DNA from: CAMCFD01 sp965661355
Lineage (GTDB): Bacteria; Pseudomonadota; Alphaproteobacteria; Rickettsiales; UBA1997
Reading direction: 5' to 3'
DNA: 42,497 nucleotides
Assembly: GCA_965661355.1 (NCBI GenBank)
Contig: CBFIDI010000006.1
Location: forward strand, 1-42,497
The position numbers were made by a program, and so were the translations under genes. Below are positions 33,895-42,263 of this stretch, in pieces (within the stretch, counting starts at the first letter, position 1; every line of letters starts with the position of its first letter). The notes beneath the pieces are model-generated. The model saw only the letters and a program-made list of their open reading frames with translations. It was not told where the DNA came from and did not search any database.

Positions 33895-34890
33895 ATGTCA
33901 TTATTAGATTCAAAACCGATTTACAAACCGTTTAAGTATCCTTGGGCTTATGACGCATGGCTTAAACAGCAACAAGTTCATTGGCTTCCGGAAGAAGTTC
34001 CTTTGGCCGACGACGTTCGCGATTGGCGCCATAATTTAACGGCCAATGAAAAAAACTTACTAACACAAATTTTTCGTTTCTTTACACAAGCCGATATTGA
34101 AGTTAATAATTGCTATATGAAGCATTATTCTCAAGTTTTTCAGCCAACAGAAGTTCAAATGATGTTGTCGGCTTTTTCTAACATGGAAACTGTTCATGTT
34201 GCGGCTTATTCTCATTTACTTGACACAGTCGGAATGCCCGAGACCGAATATTCATCTTTCATGAAATATAAAGAGATGAAAGATAAGTATGATTATATGC
34301 AAAAATTTGGGGTTGGCACAAAAAAGGATATCGCTACAACTTTAGCGGTTTTTGGCGGCTTTACCGAGGGCTTGCAATTATTTGCCTCTTTTGCAATTTT
34401 GCTTAACTTTCAGCGTTTTGGAAAAATGAAGGGCATGGGTCAAATTGTTGCTTGGTCGGTTCGCGATGAAACTTTGCATACTTTATCTATTATTAAATTA
34501 TTTAGAACTTTTGTACAAGAAAATCCAGAAGTTTGGGACGAAGAATTAAAAAGCAATCTTTACGAGGCTTGTGCAACAATTGTTCATTTTGAAGATGCAT
34601 TTATCGATTTAGCTTTTGAGTTTGGCGCAATTGAAGGTTTAACTGCGCGCGAAGTTAAAAGATATATTCGTTTTATTGCCGACAGAAGGCTTGGTCAATT
34701 AGGACTTAAAGATATATACATGATAGACGACAACCCTTTGCCTTGGCTTGACGAAATTTTAAACGGGGTTGAGCATACTAACTTCTTCGAAAATAGAGTT
34801 ACTGAATATTCTCGTGCTTCAACCGTTGGAACTTGGGAAGATGTTTTTAACGACATTGACGAAGCGCGCAAAGAGCAATTATCAGTTTAA
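33895..34890 (+). CDS. nrdB: Class I ribonucleoside-diphosphate reductase beta subunit
   Basis: This subunit holds the diiron–tyrosyl radical cofactor that lets NrdA reduce ribonucleotides for DNA synthesis. Metal ligands follow the family order: an acidic residue in FFTQADIEV (Asp67), E98 and H101 in METVH, E158 in GGFTEGL, and E192 and H195 in RDETLH. The radical Tyr is present (Y105, in ETVHVAAY). It has 331 residues, with no signal peptide. The large subunit gene nrdA is not adjacent. A perfect terminator follows. The start ATG lacks a Shine-Dalgarno sequence. Confidence 0.93.
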   Translation: MSLLDSKPIYKPFKYPWAYDAWLKQQQVHWLPEEVPLADDVRDWRHNLTANEKNLLTQIFRFFTQADIEVNNCYMKHYSQVFQPTEVQMMLSAFSNMETVHVAAYSHLLDTVGMPETEYSSFMKYKEMKDKYDYMQKFGVGTKKDIATTLAVFGGFTEGLQLFASFAILLNFQRFGKMKGMGQIVAWSVRDETLHTLSIIKLFRTFVQENPEVWDEELKSNLYEACATIVHFEDAFIDLAFEFGAIEGLTAREVKRYIRFIADRRLGQLGLKDIYMIDDNPLPWLDEILNGVEHTNFFENRVTEYSRASTVGTWEDVFNDIDEARKEQLSV

Positions 34891-34898
34891 TTCACTTT

Positions 34899-34942
34899 AA
34901 TATTGGCAAATATAATATTCATTTGCCAATATTTTCGTTTTT
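34899..34942 (+). terminator. Rho-independent terminator of nrdB
   Basis: AATATTGGCAAAT (34899–34911) and ATTTGCCAATATT (34921–34933) form a perfect 13-bp stem with a 9-nt loop. A T-rich run TTCGTTTTTT follows. It begins 8 bp after the nrdB stop codon. Confidence 0.85.
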
Positions 34943-35421
34943 TATACCAAAATTGTTGACATAAATTAATTTTTACCTTCTGATAAAAAATTTTTTACTG
35001 AATTTCTTATTTTACTAGAATTATCTGGAAGTTAAATTTAGTAGACATATTATATTATCTTCAATTTATAAAATTTATAACTGGCCATTAAAGATTTAAA
35101 AAATTTCATTAAAAATATTATTGTAAAAAGACTAAAAATATCGACGATATTAAAAAATTCTGACTATGGTTTTATTATAATGAATTTTAATGGATAAATA
35201 GACAATTATAAAGCTCGAATGCTATTATTAGTCAAGTCAAATCTTTATAAAAATATATTTTATTTTTTGGTAAAATTAAACCTGAAATCTTTTTATCTTT
35301 ACTGATATAAAAAGTTTGCGCAATTACTTAAAATTAATTTTGGCTTATTTTTTTGTTAAATTTACTTGAATTATTAAGTGTAATATGAGAAACTCGTTTT
35401 ATTATCGTATTTTGAAAGATT
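34943..35421. repeat. Gap with a degenerate family B element
   Basis: About 35062–35215 resembles family B: ATTTATAACTGGCCATTAAAG, TTCATTAAAAATATTATTG, TGGTTTTATTATAATG, and a right end with ATAAAGCTCGAATGCTATTATT similar to that of B1. No gene is seen; an open frame on the minus strand that reaches into the next gene is a shadow. Confidence 0.4.
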
Positions 35422-35450
35422 TTGACATAAAAATATGTAAATAGAATAAA
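35422..35450 (+). promoter_or_regulatory. Possible sigma-70-like promoter of the ModA-type gene
   Basis: A perfect -35 TTGACA (35422–35427) is followed, after 17 bp, by AATAAA (35445–35450), a weak -10. The predicted leader is only about 10 nt, close to leaderless. Confidence 0.35.
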
Positions 35451-35466
35451 AGTAAACGCTAAATAA

Positions 35467-36258
35467 ATGAATAAATATTTCGCAAGGCCAAATTTATATA
35501 TAATCTTGATATTGGTTTTTGCATTTTTGTCGAAATCTGCCTTTTCTTTCCAAATTAAAAATTTAACTATTTTAGCTGAGCCAAATATGGTTGAAGCTCT
35601 AACAAAAATTTCAAGATCATATTCCAGAAAAAACACCGCGATAGTTTCGGTTGGATTTGGCCCGTCTTCTGATTTAATTAGCGACATAGAGCGCGGCGAA
35701 CCTTCTGATGTTTTTATTTCGGCACATAGATACTGGATCGAAAATTTAAAGCAAAAAGGCTTGGTCGATATTTATAATGTTGGCCATGTTGCTAATGATT
35801 CATTGGTTCTTGTTACCTCAAAAAATAATGTCAGAATTCCGTCAGAACTTTTGAAAGAAAATTTAAGCTTCGTTGACAGTTTAAAAATTTTAAATAAATA
35901 TAGATTGAATTTAATAATAGACCATGAAGGAAGTTCGCTTGGGCAATATAGTCAAAATTTACTTTCTGATTTAAAACTTGGAGATGTTGGTATTTATAAA
36001 AAAATTCCTGAAGACGACACCGGAATTGGCAATTTAATTAAAAGTAACCCCGACAGCTATACAATTTTGCTTGACTCTCAAGTAAAAGACAGAAATGGAT
36101 TTAAAATTATTTCAAAACTTAAAAACAAACAAATATTTTATCAAGCCTTGGTAATAGCCGGAGACAATATGGAATCGGCAAGAGAATTTATTAAGTTTTT
36201 AAAAAGCCAAGAAGCGATAAATATTTTCGAAGAAAGTGGCTTTATTGTTGATATTTAG
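35467..36258 (+). CDS. ModA-type periplasmic substrate-binding protein
   Basis: The 263-residue protein has a signal peptide (about residues 1–27, NLYIILILVFAFLSKSAFSF) and the type-II binding protein fold of the molybdate family. LTILAEPNMVEALTKIS, SVGFGPSSDLISDIERGEPSDVFISAHRYW, NDSLVLVTS and DDTGIGNLIKSNPDSYTILLDSQV follow the ModA order. It should bind an oxyanion in the periplasm. No modB or modC permease or ATPase gene is nearby and no molybdoenzyme is seen, so the ligand (molybdate, tungstate or something else) is uncertain. Confidence 0.8.
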   Translation: MNKYFARPNLYIILILVFAFLSKSAFSFQIKNLTILAEPNMVEALTKISRSYSRKNTAIVSVGFGPSSDLISDIERGEPSDVFISAHRYWIENLKQKGLVDIYNVGHVANDSLVLVTSKNNVRIPSELLKENLSFVDSLKILNKYRLNLIIDHEGSSLGQYSQNLLSDLKLGDVGIYKKIPEDDTGIGNLIKSNPDSYTILLDSQVKDRNGFKIISKLKNKQIFYQALVIAGDNMESAREFIKFLKSQEAINIFEESGFIVDI

Positions 36259-36298
36259 AAATATTCTAACTCTTTATTATTGCCTATCATTGCACAAA

Positions 36299-37054
36299 TT
36301 ACATCGATTCTTTTTTAGGAAGCTTTGCAAAAATACCGTCGGTGATTTTAGGTGAAAGCAAAGTAGAAAACCAAACCAAAAAATAAAAAGCAAACGGGAA
36401 GGCAATTCTTGATTTATTTTTCTTTAAACCTTTAGCGATTTTGGCGGCGGCCTTTTTGTCTGACATTAAAAATGGCATATAGAATTTATTTTTGTCAGTC
36501 ATCGGGGTTTTTACATAGCCCGGACAAATTGTGTTAACTTTTATTGAAAATTCTTGTAAACTTCCTCGCAAAGCCTCGCCATAAACTCTAACCGCCGATT
36601 TTGACGCGCTGTAAGATGGTGAAGATGGCAACCCACGAAAACCAGCTAAAGAAGACATTAATGCGATTTGACCAGAATTTCTTGATTTCATTTTCTCAAT
36701 CGCAGGATTTACAATATTTAACACGCCGTCAATATTAGTTTTAAAGATAAGATCTATTTGATCTTCGCTTTCGGTTCCGCCGCTTGTTCCAGCCGATATT
36801 CCAGCATTTGCTATGATTAAATCTAGCGGATAATTTTCTTCTATTTTGTTAATCCAAATTTTACAATCTTGCTTGTTAGTAACATCAAGAACTTTTAAAA
36901 ATACATTTGCTTTTAAATCTTTGCAAATTTGTTTTGTTTCTTGTAATCTATCTTTATTGCGCCCGCAAAGGAATAAATTGTTTTGTGCATTTGCATATTG
37001 CCTAGATAAAGCGCGCCCTATTCCTGAGCTGGCACCAGTTATTAAGATATTCAT
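36299..37054 (-). CDS. Short-chain dehydrogenase/reductase
   Basis: An NAD(P)-dependent oxidoreductase of 251 residues with unknown substrate. The start is set at ATG 37054, because MNILITGASSGIGRAL is the family N terminus; the open frame extends 84 codons further upstream but reads antisense to tmk. Motifs are GASSGIG (7–13), ANAG in DLIIANAGIS, and the catalytic Ser…Tyr-x3-Lys as SSLAGF…PSYSASKSAV. NTICPGYVKTPM is the usual post-catalytic strand, and a hydrophobic C-terminal segment (FPFAFYFLVWFSTLL) may associate with membrane. Its start codon overlaps that of tmk. Confidence 0.9.
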   Translation of the reverse strand: MNILITGASSGIGRALSRQYANAQNNLFLCGRNKDRLQETKQICKDLKANVFLKVLDVTNKQDCKIWINKIEENYPLDLIIANAGISAGTSGGTESEDQIDLIFKTNIDGVLNIVNPAIEKMKSRNSGQIALMSSLAGFRGLPSSPSYSASKSAVRVYGEALRGSLQEFSIKVNTICPGYVKTPMTDKNKFYMPFLMSDKKAAAKIAKGLKKNKSRIAFPFAFYFLVWFSTLLSPKITDGIFAKLPKKESM

Positions 37055-37682
37055 GAGTTTTATGAAATATAAATTTATTAGTTTTGAAGGTATTGAAGGG
37101 TCGGGAAAATCGACCCAGGCCAAATTATTATTTAATAGTTTACAAGAAAAAAATATAGATGCAATATTAACGCGCGAACCCGGAGGGAGCAAGGCTTCGG
37201 AGAAAATTCGAGAAATTTTACTAAGCGAAGAATGGCCAAAACTTGAAAGTAAAAGTGAAATTTTCTTGAATTTTGCTGCCAGAATTGAACATGTCGAAAA
37301 AATCATTAAACCAGCTTTAAAGGCAAATAAAATTGTGATTTGTGATCGATTTTTCGATTCTACCTTGTCTTATCAGGGCTATGGATTTGGCAGTAATTTA
37401 GAAGAAATTAACAAAATTAACAAAATTGCAATTGGTGATTTTAAGCCCGACATAACTTTTCTAATTGATGCTAAGGTTGAGACAACTTTTGAAAGAATTA
37501 AAGATCGAAGTTCAAATAATCGCTATGAAAAATTAGGATTTGACTTTCACAAAAGAACGCGCGAGGGGTTTCTAGAAATTGCGAAAAATAATTCTCGGAT
37601 TAAAATTGTCGATGGCACAAAATCTGTTGAAGAGGTTTGCAAAAAGATAGCTAGCACTTTAAGATTAATATCTAAAGAATAG
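37053..37682 (+). CDS. tmk: Thymidylate kinase
   Basis: Tmk phosphorylates dTMP to dTDP. The P-loop is GIEGSGKS (residues 13–20), followed by the DR-type TREPGGSKASEKIREILL, the substrate motif DRFFDSTLSYQGYG and the lid DRSSNNRYEKLGFDFHKRTREGF. The likely start is ATG 37053 (MSFMKYKF, 209 residues) or ATG 37062 (MKYKF). The longer frame upstream is antisense to the SDR gene. Neither start has a Shine-Dalgarno sequence. With the 37053 start, it shares two bases with the divergent SDR start codon. Confidence 0.94.
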   Translation: MSFMKYKFISFEGIEGSGKSTQAKLLFNSLQEKNIDAILTREPGGSKASEKIREILLSEEWPKLESKSEIFLNFAARIEHVEKIIKPALKANKIVICDRFFDSTLSYQGYGFGSNLEEINKINKIAIGDFKPDITFLIDAKVETTFERIKDRSSNNRYEKLGFDFHKRTREGFLEIAKNNSRIKIVDGTKSVEEVCKKIASTLRLISKE

Positions 37683-38561
37683 AGAATTGTATTTTTTGTC
37701 TATAAATTTACAAATTTCATATTAAGCAACCTAAATTCTGGTATTTATATAGTAAGAAAAATCTGTTACTGTAAATTATTTTACAAATATTTGTTAATTT
37801 TTCAATAATATTTGCGTTTATAAGAAGACCTTTATTAAATAAAAAATATGACAAAATACTTACAAGCAACTAAACTTCATGTAAATTGCCAACTACAATT
37901 TAACATAGATCAATAGTTAAATATAGAATTTGGCGCAATATGAAGCCTTGCCTTTAAAACCAAATAAATTATCTTTAAATTATCGCAACAAAGTCTGGTT
38001 CATATATCTCGAATGCTAAGCGAAATCTTTGTTAACTTTTAAACTTATTATTAAGGAATAGAAAACTTTATCAAAAATATCGCTAATATCTCTATTAAAA
38101 ATTAGTAATAAGTATAAATAGTTAGTTTTAATAGTTAAATTAGCACTATACCAAGCGCCCCACCCTTAGCTTACTAAATTAACGAATGGTCAAGTTTGAC
38201 AGTCAATTTATTGGCAAACACAAAGCATATCCAGCAAATATATTGAAATTTTAGTGACAGGCCTGAAAATGCCAAATTGCATATTTAATCACAAATTGTC
38301 AGTTATTATAATTACTAAAATCATCGCTAAAAACTTATTAATCCAAGTTATTTAGCCCTTAATCGCCACTTAAAGATAGTCTTGGGTGTAAGATAAATAA
38401 ATTTGCACTTAAGGGTGCCGATTTTTCTAACAACTTTTCGACTAACAATATTTTATTTGGCCTTAAAGGAACTTTTGACCTAACGCTATTTATATAACAA
38501 TTAATTGCACCACAAAAAACCAAAAACTAAAGATAATAATGCGAATATCTTCAAGAAATAG
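37683..38561. repeat. Long gap with family A copy A3 and further degenerate pieces
   Basis: No gene is seen in 0.9 kb. The clearest element is 38269–38391 (A3): left end ATGCCAAATTGCATATTTAA, inner TTATAATTACTAAAATC and TTATTAATCCAAGTTATTTAG, right end TAAAGATAGTCTTGGGTGTA. The inner and right parts match A4 closely. Another end-like sequence, CTATACCAAGCGCCCCA, lies at about 38151, and a family B-like fragment at about 38050–38110. Confidence 0.55.
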
Positions 38562-38590
38562 TTGAAATATTGATCGTTTAGTTATATAAT
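38562..38590 (+). promoter_or_regulatory. Sigma-70-like promoter of mdh
   Basis: The -35 box TTGAAA (38562–38567), a 17-bp spacer and consensus -10 TATAAT (38585–38590) give one of the best promoter matches in the window. The predicted start near 38597 leaves a leader of about 31 nt without a Shine-Dalgarno sequence. Confidence 0.6.
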
Positions 38591-38627
38591 GTTGTTACTA
38601 GTTTAATATTAATTTGATTTACTTTTT

Positions 38628-39584
38628 ATGAAAAGAAGAAATAAAATTGCGCTTGTTGGCGCTGGCAATATTGGTGGAACTCTTGCTCATTTGGCGGGGC
38701 TTAAGAATTTAGGAGATGTAGTAGTTCTTGACTTAAATGAAGGTGTCGCACAAGGTAAATCGCTTGATATAGAGCAATCTTCGGTTGTTGAAAATTTTGA
38801 TTCTAGCATTACCGGAACTAGTGATTACAAAGCTATCAAAGATTCTGATGTTGTAATTGTAACCGCCGGAATTCCTAGGAAGCCCGGCATGAGCCGCGAT
38901 GATTTATTGGCGACAAATGTAAAAATTATCTCTGAAGTTGCCAAAGGAATTAAAGAAAATGCGCCTGATGCATTTGTTATTGTTATTACTAACCCTTTAG
39001 ATGCAATGGTTAGCGTTATGCAAAAAGTTTCTGGACTGCCTGAAAATAAGGTTGTTGGCATGGCTGGTGTTTTAGATTCTTCGCGCTTTGCTTTATTTTT
39101 AGCACATGAATTTAATGTTTCGGTTGAGGATGTAAATTGCTTTGTTTTAGGTGGACATGGCGACACAATGGTGCCTTTGGTTCGATATTCAAATGTTGCC
39201 GGTATTCCTATTCCAGACTTAATTGAAATGGGATGGACCAGTAAAACTAAAATTGATGAAATTGTTCAAAGAACTCGTGATGGTGGTGCAGAAATTGTTA
39301 AATTACTAACAAATGGCTCGGCTTTTTACGCGCCAGCAGCTTCGGCAATTAAAATGGCGGAAAGCTATCTTTTTGATAAGAAAAAAATCTTACCAGTTGC
39401 GGCCAAATTAAATGGTGAATATAATGTTGAAGGCCTTTATATTGGGGTTCCGGCAAAAATTGGTGGCAATGGCGTTGAAAAAATTGTTGAGGTTAAGCTT
39501 AACAATCAAGAATTAACAATGTTTACACGCTCGGTTGAGGCGGTTAAAAAGCTTGTCGAGAAAACTGATGAATTTTTAAAATAG
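38628..39584 (+). CDS. mdh: Malate dehydrogenase (LDH-like type)
   Basis: It catalyses NAD-dependent malate–oxaloacetate interconversion in the TCA cycle. The NAD-binding motif is GAGNIGG (11–17). Catalytic residues are the Asp in GVLDSSRF (D150), R153 and the His in GGHGDTMVP (H177). R84 in the substrate loop GIPRKPGMSR indicates malate rather than lactate specificity. Its 318 residues are typical of alphaproteobacterial enzymes. It is monocistronic, with its own promoter and terminator; sucCD, often adjacent, is absent. Confidence 0.95.
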   Translation: MKRRNKIALVGAGNIGGTLAHLAGLKNLGDVVVLDLNEGVAQGKSLDIEQSSVVENFDSSITGTSDYKAIKDSDVVIVTAGIPRKPGMSRDDLLATNVKIISEVAKGIKENAPDAFVIVITNPLDAMVSVMQKVSGLPENKVVGMAGVLDSSRFALFLAHEFNVSVEDVNCFVLGGHGDTMVPLVRYSNVAGIPIPDLIEMGWTSKTKIDEIVQRTRDGGAEIVKLLTNGSAFYAPAASAIKMAESYLFDKKKILPVAAKLNGEYNVEGLYIGVPAKIGGNGVEKIVEVKLNNQELTMFTRSVEAVKKLVEKTDEFLK

Positions 39585-39598
39585 CCATCTCTAATTTT

Positions 39599-39638
39599 TG
39601 CCTAAAGTTCAAAATATAATTTTAGGCAGAAATTTTTT
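39599..39638 (+). terminator. Rho-independent terminator of mdh
   Basis: TGCCTAAA (39599–39606) and TTTAGGCA (39621–39628) form a perfect 8-bp stem with a 14-nt loop, followed by GAAATTTTTT. It begins 14 bp after the mdh stop. Confidence 0.75.
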
Positions 39639-39678
39639 AAAGATTTCACAATTCTTCAACCTATTTTCCTTAGATTGC

Positions 39679-39833
39679 ACCATTTTAATTTTATAATTTG
39701 TTATTAAAGATCTAAAAACTTCATCAATACAAATTGTTGTAAAAAATTAGCAATATTTTCTGATATATTACAATAGTTTTGATGATAATTTTATTGGTTA
39801 AATTTTAAAAAGTTAAAATGGGTATTATTACTA
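39679..39833. repeat. Family B element, copy B3
   Basis: The left end ACCATTTTAATTTTATAATT and the right end AAATTTTAAAAAGTTAAAATGGGT are imperfect inverted repeats. The inner stretches CATCAATACAAATTGTTG and TTTTGATGATAATTTTATTG recur in the partial copies near 25138 and 35062. This is one of the best-preserved family B copies. Confidence 0.55.
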
Positions 39834-39931
39834 TCTAAACAAAAACCTATTTTTGTTATTCTACAATAAATTTTTATATAAAAGTCTCTTTTTTTGTCAT
39901 TGTGATTCTTTTAAATTGTAACAAACAATAT

Positions 39932-40088
39932 TAATACCAAGCCCCAACATTAAACACGAACTTATCCACCATAATTTAATTACTAAACTATTTAACATAG
40001 AGTTTCTATGGTCGTGTTTTTGCTAGTAATTTTATTAATCCAAATTATTCAACCCTTAATTGCTATTTAAAAATGAGGTTTGGTGTAA
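39932..40088. repeat. Family A element, copy A4
   Basis: TTAATACCAAGCCCCAACAT on the left pairs imperfectly with the right end AAAAATGAGGTTTGGTGTAA. The middle has a perfect 6-bp hairpin, CATAGA (39996–40001) with TCTATG (40005–40010). In inverted orientation it aligns along its whole length with A5 at 41911–42074. The rest of the gap to 40341 has another end-like fragment (TTGGTATAATAAAATTT near 40128) and no gene. Confidence 0.65.
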
Positions 40089-40235
40089 TTAAATAGTTTG
40101 TTTAATTATTGATTTAAAGATAAATATTGGTATAATAAAATTTACCTTTATTTAATTGCGATTTTTAGTCAACTATCTATTTTAGCCTAAACTTCAAGCA
40201 AAATATCCAATATATGTCGTGATATTATACGGATT

Positions 40236-40265
40236 TTGACTTAATTTTTACCTAAAAAATAATTA
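40236..40265 (+). promoter_or_regulatory. Possible promoter of the ftsI-type gene
   Basis: The -35 box TTGACT (40236–40241) and TAATTA (40260–40265) are separated by 18 bp, giving a leader of about 70 nt. The -10 match is weak. AAGG six bases before the ATG at 40342 is a possible ribosome binding site. Confidence 0.3.
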
Positions 40266-40341
40266 AATAATGGAAATTGGTATAGTACTTTTACAATAAT
40301 TTATTAATTGTAAATCAAATTTTATAGCCTTAAGGTTAAAT

Positions 40342-41901
40342 ATGAAAAGCCCAGAACTAAAAAATGGAAGGTTAATTTTTATTTATTTTGGCTTGGTTTT
40401 TGCCTTTTTAATAATAATTTCAAGATTAATTTACTTTGGGTCTTTTGGCGACAAAGTTAGGATTAACAGAATTTATAGCCCTTCAAAAATTAATGTCAGA
40501 GGAGATATACTTGACAGAAATAATTTATTAATTGCAACAGATATTAAGACAAAAAATTTATATGTCAGCAGTATTTTAATTAAAGATGAAAGATTAATTG
40601 CGCTTGGCTTATCAAAAATATTTTCAGATTTATCATACCAAGAAATATTACAAAAAATACGCATAGGAAAGAATCGTCATGACTGGATTTTAATCAAAAG
40701 AAATGTTACGCCACTTCAAGAAAGAAAGGTCAGGCGATTAAAAAAAGCGGGTCTGATTTTTGAAAAAGATAGCGTTAGAATTTATACACAAAGATCTATT
40801 TTTTCGCATCTAGTTGGTTATGTTGACCTTGACAGAAGGGGTTTGTCTGGAATTGAAAATGAATATAACAAGACATTATTAGATAAAGAAGAAGATATAA
40901 AAATTGCCGCCGACATTAGATTGCAAGATATTTTAAACAACGAGCTTCAAAAAGGTTTAGAAGAATTTGATGCCAAAGCAGCCTCTGGAATTATTATGAA
41001 TGTTAATAATGGCGAAGTTTTAGCGCTTTCGTCTTTGCCTGATTTTGATCCTAATTTGCAATCGCAGGCTTCCTCTAACCAAAGGTTTAACCGTGTTGTT
41101 AGCGGCTCTTATGAGTTTGGATCGATCTTTAAGATCTTTACGAACGCAATGGCTTTTGATAAAAATATAATAAAAATTGACGATATTTTTAATGTTTCAG
41201 AGCCGATTAAAAAGGGCCGCTTTACTATTAACGATGACCATAACGACAAAGATGAACTTAGCGTAGCTGATATTTTTGCAAAATCTTCTAATATAGGAAC
41301 TGTAAAAATTGCCCAAGAAATTGGGATTAAGACTCAAAAAGAATATTTGCGAAGATTTGGCTTTTTGCAAAAAGTAAATACTAATTTTCCGGGCCTTGCC
41401 AAGCCAATTTATCCTAAAAAATGGCGCGAAATTAATCTTTATACTATTTCTTACGGTCACGGAATTGCCGTTACGCCACTTCATATTGCATCTGCGGTTT
41501 CGGCCGTGGTTAATGGCGGAATTTTATTTCCACCCTCTTTTTTAAAGCTTGGCCCAAAAGCAGAAGGAACAAGGGTGATAAAAGAGTCGACCTCGGCGCT
41601 AATGAGAGTAATGCTAAGAAACGCAGTTGAAGATGGAACTGGCAGCAAGGCCAATATTGAAGGTTATATGGTTGGCGGCAAGACTGGAACTGCTGAGAAG
41701 GCCGAGGGCGGGTCTTACAGCAAAAAGCGCAATATTTCTTCTTTTGTTGGCGTCTTTCCGATGGACAATCCGCAATATCTAGTTTATGTGGTTTTGGACG
41801 ATGCCAATTATAAATTTAGTACCGGAGGTATGATTGCAGCGCCGGTTGCAGGTAATATTATAAAAAATATTGCACCAATTTTAGGGGTTTTACCAAGATA
41901 A
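40342..41901 (+). CDS. ftsI: FtsI-type penicillin-binding protein (septal peptidoglycan transpeptidase)
   Basis: A class B penicillin-binding protein that cross-links peptidoglycan at the division septum. It has one N-terminal membrane segment (about residues 11–31), a dimerisation region with VRGDILDRN (52–60), and the transpeptidase domain. The active-site motifs are SIFK (S261–K264), SSN (315–317) and KTG (447–449). It has 519 residues, slightly shorter than typical FtsI. It stands apart from the mraY/mur/fts cluster that usually surrounds ftsI, so a PBP2-like role is possible but less likely given the motif context. Confidence 0.88.
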   Translation: MKSPELKNGRLIFIYFGLVFAFLIIISRLIYFGSFGDKVRINRIYSPSKINVRGDILDRNNLLIATDIKTKNLYVSSILIKDERLIALGLSKIFSDLSYQEILQKIRIGKNRHDWILIKRNVTPLQERKVRRLKKAGLIFEKDSVRIYTQRSIFSHLVGYVDLDRRGLSGIENEYNKTLLDKEEDIKIAADIRLQDILNNELQKGLEEFDAKAASGIIMNVNNGEVLALSSLPDFDPNLQSQASSNQRFNRVVSGSYEFGSIFKIFTNAMAFDKNIIKIDDIFNVSEPIKKGRFTINDDHNDKDELSVADIFAKSSNIGTVKIAQEIGIKTQKEYLRRFGFLQKVNTNFPGLAKPIYPKKWREINLYTISYGHGIAVTPLHIASAVSAVVNGGILFPPSFLKLGPKAEGTRVIKESTSALMRVMLRNAVEDGTGSKANIEGYMVGGKTGTAEKAEGGSYSKKRNISSFVGVFPMDNPQYLVYVVLDDANYKFSTGGMIAAPVAGNIIKNIAPILGVLPR

Positions 41902-41910
41902 CTAACAGCT

Positions 41911-42074
41911 TATATCAAGTCCCATCTTTAGGCGCTAATTTAAGCTAAATAATTTGATTAATAAATTTATTATCAAAAATAAGGCGTGGCAACGCTATGT
42001 TGCATTTTTAATAAAGGATTTAGTAATTAAATTATGATGGATAAATCGGTGTTTAAAGATAAGATTTGGTATTA
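41911..42074. repeat. Family A element, copy A5
   Basis: TATATCAAGTCCCATCTTTA on the left and TAAAGATAAGATTTGGTATTA on the right are imperfect inverted repeats. The central hairpin is GCAAC (41989–41993) with GTTGC (41999–42003), differing in sequence from that in A4 but placed at the same point. Positions 41965–41985 are identical to 3865–3885 in A1. It begins 10 bp after the ftsI stop, so it would be transcribed with the end of ftsI mRNA. Confidence 0.7.
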
Positions 42075-42263
42075 TATATTTAAGTAAAAATATAGACAAA
42101 ATTACAAGGAATTTTTCTAAGGTTATTTAGCAAAAGATAGATAGCTAGATTTTTAATGATTTTTTACTAAAAACTATGAGGCTCTTATAAAATCTTCAAA
42201 GATATAAGATAGTATAATTTATAGCAAAAAACCAAGGACTAAAAATAACTTTGTGGTTTAGAT

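Noticed and set aside
35334..35687. Minus-strand 117-residue frame overlapping the ModA-type gene
   Set aside because: It is antisense to the ModA signal peptide and N-terminal coding region, has no family resemblance and is a shadow frame.
36846..37052. Extended N terminus of the thymidylate kinase frame
   Set aside because: This part is antisense to the SDR gene and precedes the family's normal N terminus (MKYKFISFEG). The start was moved to 37053.
37055..37306. Extended N terminus of the SDR frame
   Set aside because: It is antisense to tmk. The SDR N terminus MNILITGASSGIG begins at 37054.
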